Source of the DNA: Labrys wisconsinensis
Lineage (GTDB): Bacteria > Pseudomonadota > Alphaproteobacteria > Rhizobiales > Labraceae
Length of the DNA stretch: 64,000 nucleotides
Reading direction: 5' to 3'
Assembly: GCF_030814995.1 (NCBI RefSeq)
Contig: NZ_JAUSVX010000015.1
Coordinates: 124,001-188,000 of the forward strand
Shown: positions 26,823 through 35,717 of the stretch, piece after piece
How positions within the stretch are numbered: position 1 is the stretch's first letter
Layout of the letters: each line of letters begins with the position of its first letter
Notes under the pieces: model-generated
Databases searched by the model: none
The model's input: only the letters and a program-made list of their open reading frames with translations
What the model was told of the DNA's origin: nothing
Translations under genes and position numbers: made by a program

Positions 26823-28808
26823 TCACCGGCCGATGGTGTCAGACACGATCTCCGGCCTGACCGCCTCGGCCGGGACGCCGTCGGCTCCGCCCGTGCGGAG
26901 CACGATGAGCTCGGCGATATCCTTCACCTCCAAAGTGTCCGCGACGCCGAGTGCATCGACGGCGGCGGCATACATCACCTTGTCCTTGGGGCAGGCCACC
27001 ACGAAATACCGGATGTCGCCGAGACCAAGCGCCTCGCGGATGCGGTTCTCGCTGGGCCGTTCGGCGACGCCGTCGTCGCCCTGCCAGATGCGCCCGCCGC
27101 CTGCACCGCAGCAGAAGGAGTTCTCGCGGCAGCGCGGCATGTCGTGGAGCCCATAGCCCGCCGCCCGGATCAGCGCGCGCGGAGCATCGAAGCCGCCATT
27201 GTAGCGCCCGAGATAGCAAGGATCATGATAGGTGACCCTGGCGCCGTCGGCCGGCGCGATGTCCAGCTTGCCGGCGGCGATCAACTCCGCCAGCAAGGCC
27301 GTGTAGTGCAGGACCTCGAACTCCGCGCCGAAATGCCGATAGTCATTCTTGAGGGCGTTCAGGCTGTGCGGATCGGTGGTGACGATCCGATTGAAGGTGC
27401 AGCCCTTGATCGCATCGATGTTGGATTGGGCGAGCGTTTCGAACAGGCCTTCCTCGCCGGCACGGCGCACGTCGTTGCCGCTGTTGCGTTCCGCATCGAA
27501 GAGAATGCCGAAGTCGACGCCGGCGGCGGTCAGCAGCTCCGCGACCTTGCGGGTCACCTCCTGCACGCGCGGATCGTAGGAGGCGTAGTCGCCGACGAAC
27601 CACAGCACGTCGACCGGCTCGCTGCGGGCGTCCTTGACGGGAAAGCCGAGTTCCTTCGTCCAGCGCGCCCGCATCCTGGAAGGCTTGCCCATGGAATTGC
27701 CGAGCCGCGTCAGGTTCGACAGCGCGTCCTGCAGGCCGGCGCTGACGCGGCCTTCGTCGACCAGATGGCGGCGCATGTCGATGATCTTGGGCAGATGCTC
27801 GATCTCGACCGGGCATTCCTCCATGCAGGCGCGGCAGGTGGTGCAGGCCCACAGCGTCGCCTCCGAGATGACGCCGCCGACCAGCGGACCGGCGGCAGGG
27901 CCGGCGGCGAGGGCGTCGCGCATGTCGGTGATCAGCGTCTTCGGGCTCAGCGGCTGGCCCGCCGCATAGGCCGGGCAGACCGCCTGGCAGCGACCGCATT
28001 CGGTGCAGGACAGGAGATCGAGCTGCTGCTTCCAGTCGAACTCGGCCAGCGATGCGACGCCGGGTGTGTCCCGCGTCGGCGGCACGGCCGGTGCAAGGCC
28101 GCGCGGCTGGAGATTGCGGAAATAGATGTTCGGCGCGGCAAGGACCATATGCCGATGCTTCGAGCCTGGAATGTAGACGAGGAACGCCAGGATGGCGCCG
28201 ACGTGAACCCAGGAGAAGACCGCTTCGGCTGCATGCGCCGGCACGCCGAGCCGGCCGAGGCCGCGGGCCAGAAGCGCGGCCACCGGGCGCCAGGAGCCGT
28301 CGGCGCCGCCTGAAATACGGGCCGCCGCCTCGAGGAGCAGCGAAGCCACGATCAGGACGATCAGCACATAGATGATCGCCGCATCCCGGCCGCTCGATCC
28401 CACGAAGCGAGCCGGCTTCAGATGATAGCGCTGGTAGAGCGCCAGCCCGACGCCGACGAGCATCAGCACGGCAAACATGTCCTGGAGAACCGCGATCCAG
28501 GTCTCGCCGCCGATCGGCGCCAGCGAGAACCCCGGAAACAGGCGCGAGCCGAAAGCCTCAATCGTCGCGGTGAACAGGACGAAGAACGAAACGAAGATGA
28601 TCGCATGCAGGATGCCGGCAAGTGGCTTGCGGAGCATCTTCCTGTGCAGGCCGATGGCGCTCGCCACGCCTTTGAGACGCTGCAGCGGCTGGTCGAAGCG
28701 GTCGGCCCTCGGCGCGCTGGCGAGAGCGGACGCGAAGCGACGGGCGCGCCAGCCCGTCAGCGCGATTGCCGCCGCCACCAGAATCCAGAGCGACACCGTC
28801 GATGCCAT
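26823..28808 (-). CDS. Membrane Fe-S oxidoreductase linked to ETF (DgcB/EMO-like, CCG domains)
   Basis: This 661-residue protein starts with about five membrane segments resembling nitrate reductase gamma (residues ~1-230). Two 4Fe-4S motifs follow, CTECGRCQAVCP and CTTCRACMEECP, and then two cysteine-rich CCG-type domains (CYLGRYNGG, ENSFCCGAGGG). This is the architecture of ETF:quinone-type membrane oxidoreductases such as DgcB in dimethylglycine breakdown and the EtfAB-associated EMO proteins. It would pass electrons from EtfAB to the quinone pool. Its ATG lies 1 bp after the etfA stop. No dehydrogenase feeding this ETF is in the operon. Confidence 0.88.
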   Translation of the reverse strand: MASTVSLWILVAAAIALTGWRARRFASALASAPRADRFDQPLQRLKGVASAIGLHRKMLRKPLAGILHAIIFVSFFVLFTATIEAFGSRLFPGFSLAPIGGETWIAVLQDMFAVLMLVGVGLALYQRYHLKPARFVGSSGRDAAIIYVLIVLIVASLLLEAAARISGGADGSWRPVAALLARGLGRLGVPAHAAEAVFSWVHVGAILAFLVYIPGSKHRHMVLAAPNIYFRNLQPRGLAPAVPPTRDTPGVASLAEFDWKQQLDLLSCTECGRCQAVCPAYAAGQPLSPKTLITDMRDALAAGPAAGPLVGGVISEATLWACTTCRACMEECPVEIEHLPKIIDMRRHLVDEGRVSAGLQDALSNLTRLGNSMGKPSRMRARWTKELGFPVKDARSEPVDVLWFVGDYASYDPRVQEVTRKVAELLTAAGVDFGILFDAERNSGNDVRRAGEEGLFETLAQSNIDAIKGCTFNRIVTTDPHSLNALKNDYRHFGAEFEVLHYTALLAELIAAGKLDIAPADGARVTYHDPCYLGRYNGGFDAPRALIRAAGYGLHDMPRCRENSFCCGAGGGRIWQGDDGVAERPSENRIREALGLGDIRYFVVACPKDKVMYAAAVDALGVADTLEVKDIAELIVLRTGGADGVPAEAVRPEIVSDTIGR

Positions 28809-28809
28809 C

Positions 28810-29778
28810 TCAGCCGCTCGCAGCCGCCCGCAGCCTCTCGCTCAGGCTGGCAACGAGGTCGAACAGGTCGCAGGTCGCGCCATAATGCGCGACGTTGAAG
28901 ATCGGGGCCTTCGGGTCGGTGTTGATCGCGATGATGAGATCGGACTGCGACATGCCCTCGAGATGTTCGGGGGCGCCGGAGACGCCCAGCGCAAAATAGA
29001 GCTTCGGCTTGACCTTCTGGCCGGACTTGCCGACCTGCCGCATCTTCGGCAGCCAGCCATTGTCGACGACCGGGCGGCTGCCGGCGATCTCGGCGCCGAG
29101 GATCGCCGCCAGCTCGCGCGCGATGTCGATGCTCGCCTCGTCGCCGATGCCGCGGCCCACGCAGATGATCCGTTCGGCGGTGGTGAGGTCGACGTCCCTG
29201 TAGTCCGGCACGTCGATGGCGACCATCCTCACCTTGCCGCCTGCGACGACGGAATCCGCGTCGATCTCCCGCAGCCCGGCGGCGTCGACCGGGCCGAGGG
29301 GCGCCTCGCCGAAGGCCCCGGGATTGATCATCAGGATGGCGGGCAGCGTCACCACGCATTCGGCCAGGATCTTGCCGCCATACATCTGCGCAGTCACGGC
29401 CAGGGTGTCGCGATCGCGCCGGATGTCGTTGACATACGACACGAGCGGCCAGCCGGTGCGCGCCGCGATGTCCGCGGCGACATCGAGGCCGTTCGCCGAA
29501 TAGGGGATCAGCAGCAGGCCGGGATCCTCGGTCGAGATGGCATCGCGGAGCAGGTGCGCATAGGACTCGGCCGGGATCAGCTCGGTCCCTGCCGCACGCG
29601 CGGCAATCAGCCTGTCGGCCGCGCCGAACGAAGCCGCGGCGGCCTCGCTGTCACGGCCGGCGAAGAAGGCAACCACCTCGTCGCCGGCTTGGGCGACGGA
29701 CCGAGCCGCCATGATCATTTCCAGCGAAAAGGATTCGATCTTGCCGGAACGGCTCTCGGTGCAGGCAATGATCTTCAT
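28810..29778 (-). CDS. etfA: Electron transfer flavoprotein alpha subunit
   Basis: This 322-residue protein has the ETF alpha N-terminal domain and a C-terminal FAD-binding domain. The latter has GRGIGDEASIDIARELA, RPVVDNGWLP, QVGKSGQKVKPKLYFALGVSGAPEH and AINTDPKAPIFNVAHYG. ETF accepts electrons from flavoprotein dehydrogenases and hands them to a membrane oxidoreductase, here presumably the next gene. Its ATG overlaps the etfB stop by 4 bp. Confidence 0.93.
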   Translation of the reverse strand: MKIIACTESRSGKIESFSLEMIMAARSVAQAGDEVVAFFAGRDSEAAAASFGAADRLIAARAAGTELIPAESYAHLLRDAISTEDPGLLLIPYSANGLDVAADIAARTGWPLVSYVNDIRRDRDTLAVTAQMYGGKILAECVVTLPAILMINPGAFGEAPLGPVDAAGLREIDADSVVAGGKVRMVAIDVPDYRDVDLTTAERIICVGRGIGDEASIDIARELAAILGAEIAGSRPVVDNGWLPKMRQVGKSGQKVKPKLYFALGVSGAPEHLEGMSQSDLIIAINTDPKAPIFNVAHYGATCDLFDLVASLSERLRAAASG

Positions 29779-30545
29779 GGTGCCTTCCTCGCCAGGCCTT
29801 TGGCCGCCAGAATGGTGACCAGCCGGTCGGCGACAGTCTCCGCATCGTTGCCCAAGGTCTCTCCCGAACCGCCCTGAGCCGGCTGGCGCAGCCTGACGAG
29901 CTCGGCGGACCGTTCGAAGCCGGATGGTTCCGGCGCGGCGCGGCCGATGGGGGTCTTGGAGGCTTCACGAAGCTTGCTGCCGGACACGTAGCGCGGCGCC
30001 TTGGATGCGGTCTGGACACCCAGCACGGCCGGCATCGCCACTTCGTATGTCACGGCGACGCCGGCGCCGCGCTCCTGCGTGACCCGCAGCCGGCCGCCAT
30101 CGGCCACGATTCGATTCGTGCCGGAGACATGGGGGCGGTCGAGCAGCGCGCCGACATAGGGCGCGAGCTGGCCGAAGACATCCTCGACCGACTGCACCCC
30201 GCAAAGAACGAGGTCGGCCGATCTGCTGCGCGCCATCGCCGCGATCGAGGCGCCGATGTCCCGCGGGGAGATCATGGCGTCCTCTCCGGCCTGGAGCGCG
30301 ACGAGCTCGTCGGCCCCTCGGGCGGCAGCCATCTGCAGCACCCGGTTGGCGCCTTCGCCGACGGCGACGGCCGTCACCCTGGCACCCGCCGCTTCCTTGA
30401 TGAGGATCGCTTCCTCGAGCGCGTGATCGTCGAAATCGTTGAGCTGGAAGTCCAGCCACTCGCGATCGATGCCGCGGCCATCCTCAGCCGGCTGAATCTC
30501 GCCGGCAGAATCCGGCACCATGCGCAGGACCACGAGAATATTCAC
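29775..30545 (-). CDS. etfB: Electron transfer flavoprotein beta subunit
   Basis: This 256-residue protein is an ETF beta subunit: NILVVLRMVPDSAGEI at the start, DDHALEEAILIKEAAGARVTA, the AMP-binding region, and DLVLCGVQSVEDVFGQLAPYVG. It forms the ETF heterodimer with the alpha subunit. GTG at 30545 is chosen because GGAGGGGA lies 7 nt upstream; GTG at 30548 is an alternative, and an ATG at 30620 would add a non-family leader. It is the first gene of its operon, divergent from the importer at 30877. Confidence 0.88.
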   Translation of the reverse strand: MNILVVLRMVPDSAGEIQPAEDGRGIDREWLDFQLNDFDDHALEEAILIKEAAGARVTAVAVGEGANRVLQMAAARGADELVALQAGEDAMISPRDIGASIAAMARSRSADLVLCGVQSVEDVFGQLAPYVGALLDRPHVSGTNRIVADGGRLRVTQERGAGVAVTYEVAMPAVLGVQTASKAPRYVSGSKLREASKTPIGRAAPEPSGFERSAELVRLRQPAQGGSGETLGNDAETVADRLVTILAAKGLARKAP

Positions 30546-30876
30546 CACTTCCCCTCCAGCGGACGCACCTCGGGCGACCGGCACTCGGGCTAGATAAGTC
30601 GCATCTTCCGACCCTCCCAATGCTCAAAAGGGTAATAGCAGCTATTACACGGCCAAGACTTGACGATTTCCAAAGTTCAACTGCTATTTGTGCTCGCTGC
30701 GGTCGTTCGGCGATTTTCAATGTCGATGGCGTGCCGGATCGCGATCTATTCACGTCGAAGACGTGACCTGTTTTGCTTTCGAATATTATATCCAGAACAT
30801 CTTATCTATTGTTCTGAACGTGTGGTGCAAGAAAAAAACTATCGGCGTTCTATCGAGCGTCTCGGAGGAGGAACGA
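30546..30876. promoter_or_regulatory. Divergent control region with palindrome (site F) and two -10-like boxes
   Basis: This 331-bp gap separates etfB from the divergent binding protein gene. GTAATAGCAGCTATTAC at 30632-30648 is a perfect 17-bp palindrome apart from its single central base. TATCTA reads leftward from 30596 (36 bp from the operator edge, toward etfB). TATTTG reads rightward from 30685 (37 bp, toward the importer). The right half of the gap is AT-rich with a further possible -10 (TATTAT) at 30784-30789. No open reading frame of note lies here. Confidence 0.6.
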
Positions 30877-32091
30877 ATGTCCATGAAGACTATCCTGGAT
30901 CACAGGATTTCCCGAAAGAGCTTTATTCGCAACGTGCCTGCCGCCGTTGCGGCCATCGGCGCGGTGCCGGCGATGCAGCTTGCGCAGGCAAGTCCCGCCG
31001 CTGCCGCGTCAGCGTCCGATGCCAAGCCCGGCTATTACGGCGTGCCGCGGACATGGATGTGGAATCCCAATCCCAACACCATGGTCGACACGTCCAAATG
31101 GAAGAAGAACGGTCCCTATACGATCGGATTTTCCAACGCCTCGATTTCCAACGCCTGGCGCGTCGCCTTTCAGCACGGCGTGCTCTGGGCCGCCGGTCAG
31201 CATCGCGACCAGATCGCCCATCTCCTCGTGACGGACGCCAACGACGATCCTTCCAAGCAGATTGCCGACATTCAGGACCTGATCAGCCAGGGCGTCGATA
31301 TCCTGCTGATCGCGGCCTCGACCGAGGATGCGCTGGATTCCGTCGTCGGCCGCGCCACGGAGCAGGGCATTCCCGTGGTCATGGTCGACCGCAAGGTGAA
31401 GACGGCGTCGAACTACATCACGTATGTGACCGCTTCGGATTGGGCGCTCGGCCGCCTCGAGGCTCAGTGGCTGTGCGAAACCCTCGGCGGCAAAGGCAAT
31501 ATCGTGATGCTGCCGGGCATCGCCGGCTCCAGCGTGGCGGAAATCCGCATCAAGGCGAATGAGGAGGTCTTTTCGAAGTTCCCGGGCGTCAAGGTCCTGG
31601 AAAAGCAATATTGCGACTGGAACCCGGCCACGGGAAAGACGGTGATGGCCGCCTTGATCCAGAAGCACGGCAAGACCATCGACGGGGTGCTGGCCGACAG
31701 CGCGCTGCAGGGCTACGGGGCGATCGAAGCCTTTCTCGATGCCGGCTACAAGGACGGCGAGATCCCGCCGATGACCGGTGGAGACGTCGCCCGCATGTAT
31801 CAGCTGGCAAGCCAGCACAACATCAAGATGGTCGGCATCGACTATCCGACCTCGATGGGCATCACCGGCATCGAGACCGTGCTCGACGTGCTCAAGGGTG
31901 TCTCGGTCCCGGACAAGGTCGAGGTGAGCTTCCAGGTCGTCACGTCGCCGGGCGCCGACACGGTCTCGGTCAAGGGCGACCGTCATCTCCTCGATCACGT
32001 CAGCATGAACGATCCCGGTGATCTGTCGCCGAGCAATGGTCTGCCGGCTGGATACAATCCGAGCACGTTCAATCCAGACTATCCGAAATAG
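30877..32091 (+). CDS. Sugar ABC transporter substrate-binding protein (possible Tat substrate)
   Basis: This 404-residue protein starts with HRISRKSFIRN followed by a hydrophobic stretch and an AQASPAAAA cleavage region, resembling a Tat signal with Arg-Lys in place of the twin arginine. The mature protein is a ribose-type Peripla_BP_4 binder with TIGFSNASISNAWR, DILLIAASTEDALD and GIPVVMVDRKV. It heads the operon of ATPase, two permeases, GMC dehydrogenase and lactonase. GGAGGAGGAACGA precedes the ATG at 30877. The sugar is unknown. Confidence 0.88.
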   Translation: MSMKTILDHRISRKSFIRNVPAAVAAIGAVPAMQLAQASPAAAASASDAKPGYYGVPRTWMWNPNPNTMVDTSKWKKNGPYTIGFSNASISNAWRVAFQHGVLWAAGQHRDQIAHLLVTDANDDPSKQIADIQDLISQGVDILLIAASTEDALDSVVGRATEQGIPVVMVDRKVKTASNYITYVTASDWALGRLEAQWLCETLGGKGNIVMLPGIAGSSVAEIRIKANEEVFSKFPGVKVLEKQYCDWNPATGKTVMAALIQKHGKTIDGVLADSALQGYGAIEAFLDAGYKDGEIPPMTGGDVARMYQLASQHNIKMVGIDYPTSMGITGIETVLDVLKGVSVPDKVEVSFQVVTSPGADTVSVKGDRHLLDHVSMNDPGDLSPSNGLPAGYNPSTFNPDYPK

Positions 32092-32164
32092 GTCTCCGGC
32101 TTGACCGGGCGCGCGTCCGCGACGGGCGCGCGTCCGGGCGTGCCGTGCATGTCGAGCGCCGGAT

Positions 32165-33706
32165 ATGTCCAGCCCAGTCATCGAGCTTCGCCAGATCGAG
32201 AAGGAATATCCGGGCGTCAAACCCCTGGACAAAGTCGATTTCGCCGTGCGGCCCGGCGAGATCCATGCGCTTCTCGGCGAGAACGGTGCGGGCAAGTCGA
32301 CGCTCATTCGCGTGATGGGCGGGGCTGTCAGGCCGAACTCTGGAACCATCGCCTATCTCGGGAAGCCGGTTTCCTGGCAATCGCCGAAGGAGGCGCGCGC
32401 GGCCGGCATTCACGTGATTCACCAGGAGCTGGCGCTCTTCCCGGAACTGTCGGTCGCCGAGAACATTCTGGTCGACGCGCAGCCGCGCAACCGGCTCGGG
32501 CTGATATCCGGCCGCCTCCGCCACGCCCGCGCCGCTGAAATCCTCTCTCGGCTCGGCGTCGCCATTCCGACCCATGCCAGGATCGACGAATTGCCGCTCG
32601 CCGACCGGCAGATGGTCGAGATCGCCAAGGCTCTGGTCGGCGACGTGCGGCTCCTCATCCTGGACGAGCCCACCGCCGTCATTTCCGGACGCGAGGTCGA
32701 CCTCCTGTTCGAGAACATGCGCCGGCTGCGCGGCGAAGGCGTCGGCATCGTCTACGTGTCTCACCGGCTCGACGAGATTTTCGAGATCGCCGACCGCGTC
32801 ACCATCCTGAAGGACGGCCAGGTCGTCGGGACCAGTCCGGTGGCCGCCCTGACACGCGAGGACATGATCACCAGGATGGTCGGCCGGCGCCTCGAACAGA
32901 TTTATCCCGCGCGGCGCAAGACGCCCGCCGAAGGTCCGGACGTCCTGACCGTCCGCAATCTCAGGGCCGGTCCGCGCGTGCGCGACGTCAGCCTCAGCGT
33001 GAAGGCGGGCGAAATCGTCGGCGTCGCCGGCATGGTCGGCTCCGGACGCACGGAAGTCGCCGAAGCGATCTTCGGCATGCGCGCCATCGAAGGCGGGACA
33101 ATCGAATTCGACGGCAAGCCGTTCGAAAGGAAGGTACCAAGGGACGCGATCCGTCGCGGCCTCGGCTTTCTCACCGAGAGCCGCAAGGACGAAGGCCTGT
33201 TTCTCGGCCTGCCGATTTCGGCGAATGTCGTAGCCCCCGATCTCGGCAGCATCACCAAGCGCGGCCTGATCGACCGCGGGCAGGAGCGCGCGCTGGCCGT
33301 GCGGCAGATCCGGGAATTTTCGGTGGCGACGCCGTCGCCGGATATGAAGGTCGGCAATCTTTCAGGCGGAAACCAGCAGAAGGTCCTGTTCGGCCGCTGG
33401 TCGAGGATCGCCCGTCGGCTGCTCATACTCGACGAGCCGACCCGCGGCGTCGATATCGGGGCCAAGGTCGAGATCTACCGCATCGTCCGCCGGCTGGCGG
33501 ATTCGGGGGTCGGGGTGCTGATGATCAGCTCGGAGCTGCCGGAGATCGTCGGCCTCTCCGACCGGGTCTTCGTGATGGTGCAGGGCCACGTGGCCGGGGA
33601 AATCCACGGCGAGTCCTTGGGCGAGGAGGCGATCATGGATCTCGCCGTGCGGTCCATCGACCATCACAGAGCCACCATGGACCTCGGCGTGGAGCCGGTC
33701 GCATGA
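32165..33706 (+). CDS. Sugar ABC transporter ATP-binding protein (two NBDs)
   Basis: This 513-residue ATPase is of RbsA/MglA type. NBD1 has GENGAGKST, a degenerate signature (LPLADRQ) and LLILDEPTAVI. NBD2 has [17 protein letters not shown] and LLILDEPTRGVD. It energises the importer encoded by its neighbours. ATG 32165 gives the standard start 8 residues before the first beta strand; an ATG at 32149 is in another context. It lies 73 bp after the binding protein gene. Confidence 0.9.
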   Translation: MSSPVIELRQIEKEYPGVKPLDKVDFAVRPGEIHALLGENGAGKSTLIRVMGGAVRPNSGTIAYLGKPVSWQSPKEARAAGIHVIHQELALFPELSVAENILVDAQPRNRLGLISGRLRHARAAEILSRLGVAIPTHARIDELPLADRQMVEIAKALVGDVRLLILDEPTAVISGREVDLLFENMRRLRGEGVGIVYVSHRLDEIFEIADRVTILKDGQVVGTSPVAALTREDMITRMVGRRLEQIYPARRKTPAEGPDVLTVRNLRAGPRVRDVSLSVKAGEIVGVAGMVGSGRTEVAEAIFGMRAIEGGTIEFDGKPFERKVPRDAIRRGLGFLTESRKDEGLFLGLPISANVVAPDLGSITKRGLIDRGQERALAVRQIREFSVATPSPDMKVGNLSGGNQQKVLFGRWSRIARRLLILDEPTRGVDIGAKVEIYRIVRRLADSGVGVLMISSELPEIVGLSDRVFVMVQGHVAGEIHGESLGEEAIMDLAVRSIDHHRATMDLGVEPVA

Positions 33707-33758
33707 TCCGGAATCGAGCCCCTCTCGACACGCGCGTCGCGATCGGGAGCCTGCATCG

Positions 33759-34709
33759 ATGAGCGCGCTCGCCGTGGATCTGCGCCGCAACCGGCTGATG
33801 GTCTCCTACCTCATCGTGGCGTCGTTGCTGATCGCGCTGGTGGTCGCGGGCGGCCTCCTGTCCGACCGCTTCCTCACCTGGCGCAACATCGGCAACCTGT
33901 TCCAGCAACTCGTCGTGTTGGGCATGGTCAGCCTCGGCCAGACCTTTGTCGTGCTGATGGGCGGCATCGACCTGGCGATCGGCTCGCTGGTCAGCGCGCT
34001 CACCGTCTTCCTGGCGAATTTTCTGCAATGGCGGCCGGACCTGGTCTGGCTCGCCCTTCCGCTGGCCCTGGTCGCCGCGGCCGGCGTCGGCATGGTCAAC
34101 GGCCTGTTGACCGTCGTGCTGCGGGTCCATCCCCTGATCGTCACGCTCGGCATGTCCTCCATCATCTTCGGCGGCACGCTGATGTACCGCAAGGAGCCGG
34201 GCGGTTCGGTGCCGCGGGCCTTCGCCGATGTCGCCTACGCGACCGTCTTCGGCATTCCCGTCAGCGCCATCGTGCTCGTCGCGATCTTCGCACTCGCCGG
34301 CCTCTGGCTGCAGCGGACGCGCTCGGGCCGGACCATCTATTTCGTCGGCGGCGATCGCGAGGCTGCCCGATTGAACGGCCTGCCCGTCGACCGGATCGTG
34401 GTGCTTGCCTATGCGCTGTCGGGCCTCTGCGCCGGCGTCGCGGCCATCTTCCTGACCGCCCGAACCGGCGTCGGCGATCCGCGCATCGGTGCCGCGCTGA
34501 CGCTGCAGTCGATCACGCCCGTCGTCGTCGGCGGCACGATCCTGGCCGGCGGACGCGGCGGCGTGCTCGGCACGTTCCTCGGCGTGCTCCTCGTCACCAT
34601 GCTCAACAACCTGCTGAACTTCGTGAATGTCTCATCCTACGTCCAGTGGGTCATTCAGGGCTTCATCATCATCGTCGCGGTCGGCATCCACACCGCGAAG
34701 CGGAGATAG
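33759..34709 (+). CDS. Sugar ABC transporter permease (RbsC type)
   Basis: This 316-residue membrane protein of BPD_transp_2 has the loop MGGIDLAIGSLVSALTV and about eight to ten hydrophobic segments. GGAG precedes the ATG at 33759. The second permease begins 2 bp after its stop, so the two probably form a heterodimeric channel for the binding protein at 30877. Confidence 0.9.
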   Translation: MSALAVDLRRNRLMVSYLIVASLLIALVVAGGLLSDRFLTWRNIGNLFQQLVVLGMVSLGQTFVVLMGGIDLAIGSLVSALTVFLANFLQWRPDLVWLALPLALVAAAGVGMVNGLLTVVLRVHPLIVTLGMSSIIFGGTLMYRKEPGGSVPRAFADVAYATVFGIPVSAIVLVAIFALAGLWLQRTRSGRTIYFVGGDREAARLNGLPVDRIVVLAYALSGLCAGVAAIFLTARTGVGDPRIGAALTLQSITPVVVGGTILAGGRGGVLGTFLGVLLVTMLNNLLNFVNVSSYVQWVIQGFIIIVAVGIHTAKRR

Positions 34710-34711
34710 CG

Positions 34712-35680
34712 ATGGCGCCCATCGACACCCCCGTTCCGCGATCCCAGGGCCTTTCCGTCGCTTCCATCTTCGAGCGCTACGGGCTCGTGATCTTCCTCGC
34801 CGTGCTGATAATCGTGGCGGCGGTGGTCTCACCGACATTCTTGCAGCCGGCGAATATCGTCAACGTGCTGACGATCGCGGCGCCGCTCGGCATGGTCGTC
34901 GTCGGCCAGACCTTCGTCATCCTGGTGCGCGGCCTCGATCTTTCCGTGGCTTCGCTGATGGCCACGGTGGCTGTCCTCGCCACCGCCTTCAAGGCCACGA
35001 CCAACGACGCGATTCCGCTGATCTTCGTCGCCGCGATCGCATTCTCCGCCGTGGTGGGCCTCGTGAACGGCTGGCTGGTCGCCAAGCGCAATGTCAGCCC
35101 GTTCCTGGCGACGCTGGCGATGATGATCATCCTGCAGGGCCTACGCTTCGCCTATACGGGCGGAGCGCCGATCAGCACGCTGCCGCCGGGCATGCGGTTC
35201 CTGGCCGCTGGCCGGATCCTCGGCATCCCCGTCAATCTGATCACCCTGGCGTTCCTGGCGATCGCCTTCGGCGTCGTGCTGCACCGCTCGCGGCTGGGGC
35301 GCGAGATATTCATGGTGGGCAGCAATCCGAAGGCGGCGTTCCTCAACGGCGTCGCACCGGAGCGCGTGGTGATGCTCTGCTACGTCATCTGCTCGGTCTG
35401 CGCCGGCGTCGGCGGCCTGTTTCTGCTCGGCTATGTCGGCACGGTCTCCAACTGGGTCGGCCAAGGCTACGAGCTCGACTCGATCGTCGCGGCTGTCATG
35501 GGCGGGGTCGCACTGTCCGGCGGGCGCGGCAACGTCTTTGCCGCGCTGCTGGGCGTCGCGGTGCTCGTGGTCATCAGCAATCTCGTTCTGCTGCTCGGCT
35601 TCCCCATCGAGATGCAGCTCATCATCAAGGGCATCATCATCATCGGCGCCGCGGCGTTCTACCGGACGCGGCTGGCGTGA
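34712..35680 (+). CDS. Sugar ABC transporter permease (RbsC type)
   Basis: This 322-residue membrane protein has the conserved loop VRGLDLSVASLMATVAVL and a hydrophobic C-terminal segment (LQLIIKGIIIIGAAAFYRT-like). ATG 34712 gives a short cytoplasmic tail before the first membrane segment. It pairs with the permease immediately upstream and completes the importer. GMC dehydrogenase follows 37 bp later on the same strand. Confidence 0.9.
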   Translation: MAPIDTPVPRSQGLSVASIFERYGLVIFLAVLIIVAAVVSPTFLQPANIVNVLTIAAPLGMVVVGQTFVILVRGLDLSVASLMATVAVLATAFKATTNDAIPLIFVAAIAFSAVVGLVNGWLVAKRNVSPFLATLAMMIILQGLRFAYTGGAPISTLPPGMRFLAAGRILGIPVNLITLAFLAIAFGVVLHRSRLGREIFMVGSNPKAAFLNGVAPERVVMLCYVICSVCAGVGGLFLLGYVGTVSNWVGQGYELDSIVAAVMGGVALSGGRGNVFAALLGVAVLVVISNLVLLLGFPIEMQLIIKGIIIIGAAAFYRTRLA

Positions 35681-35717
35681 GATATCGCCGGCCGCCGGAT
35701 CGCTTGGGAGGAAGACA

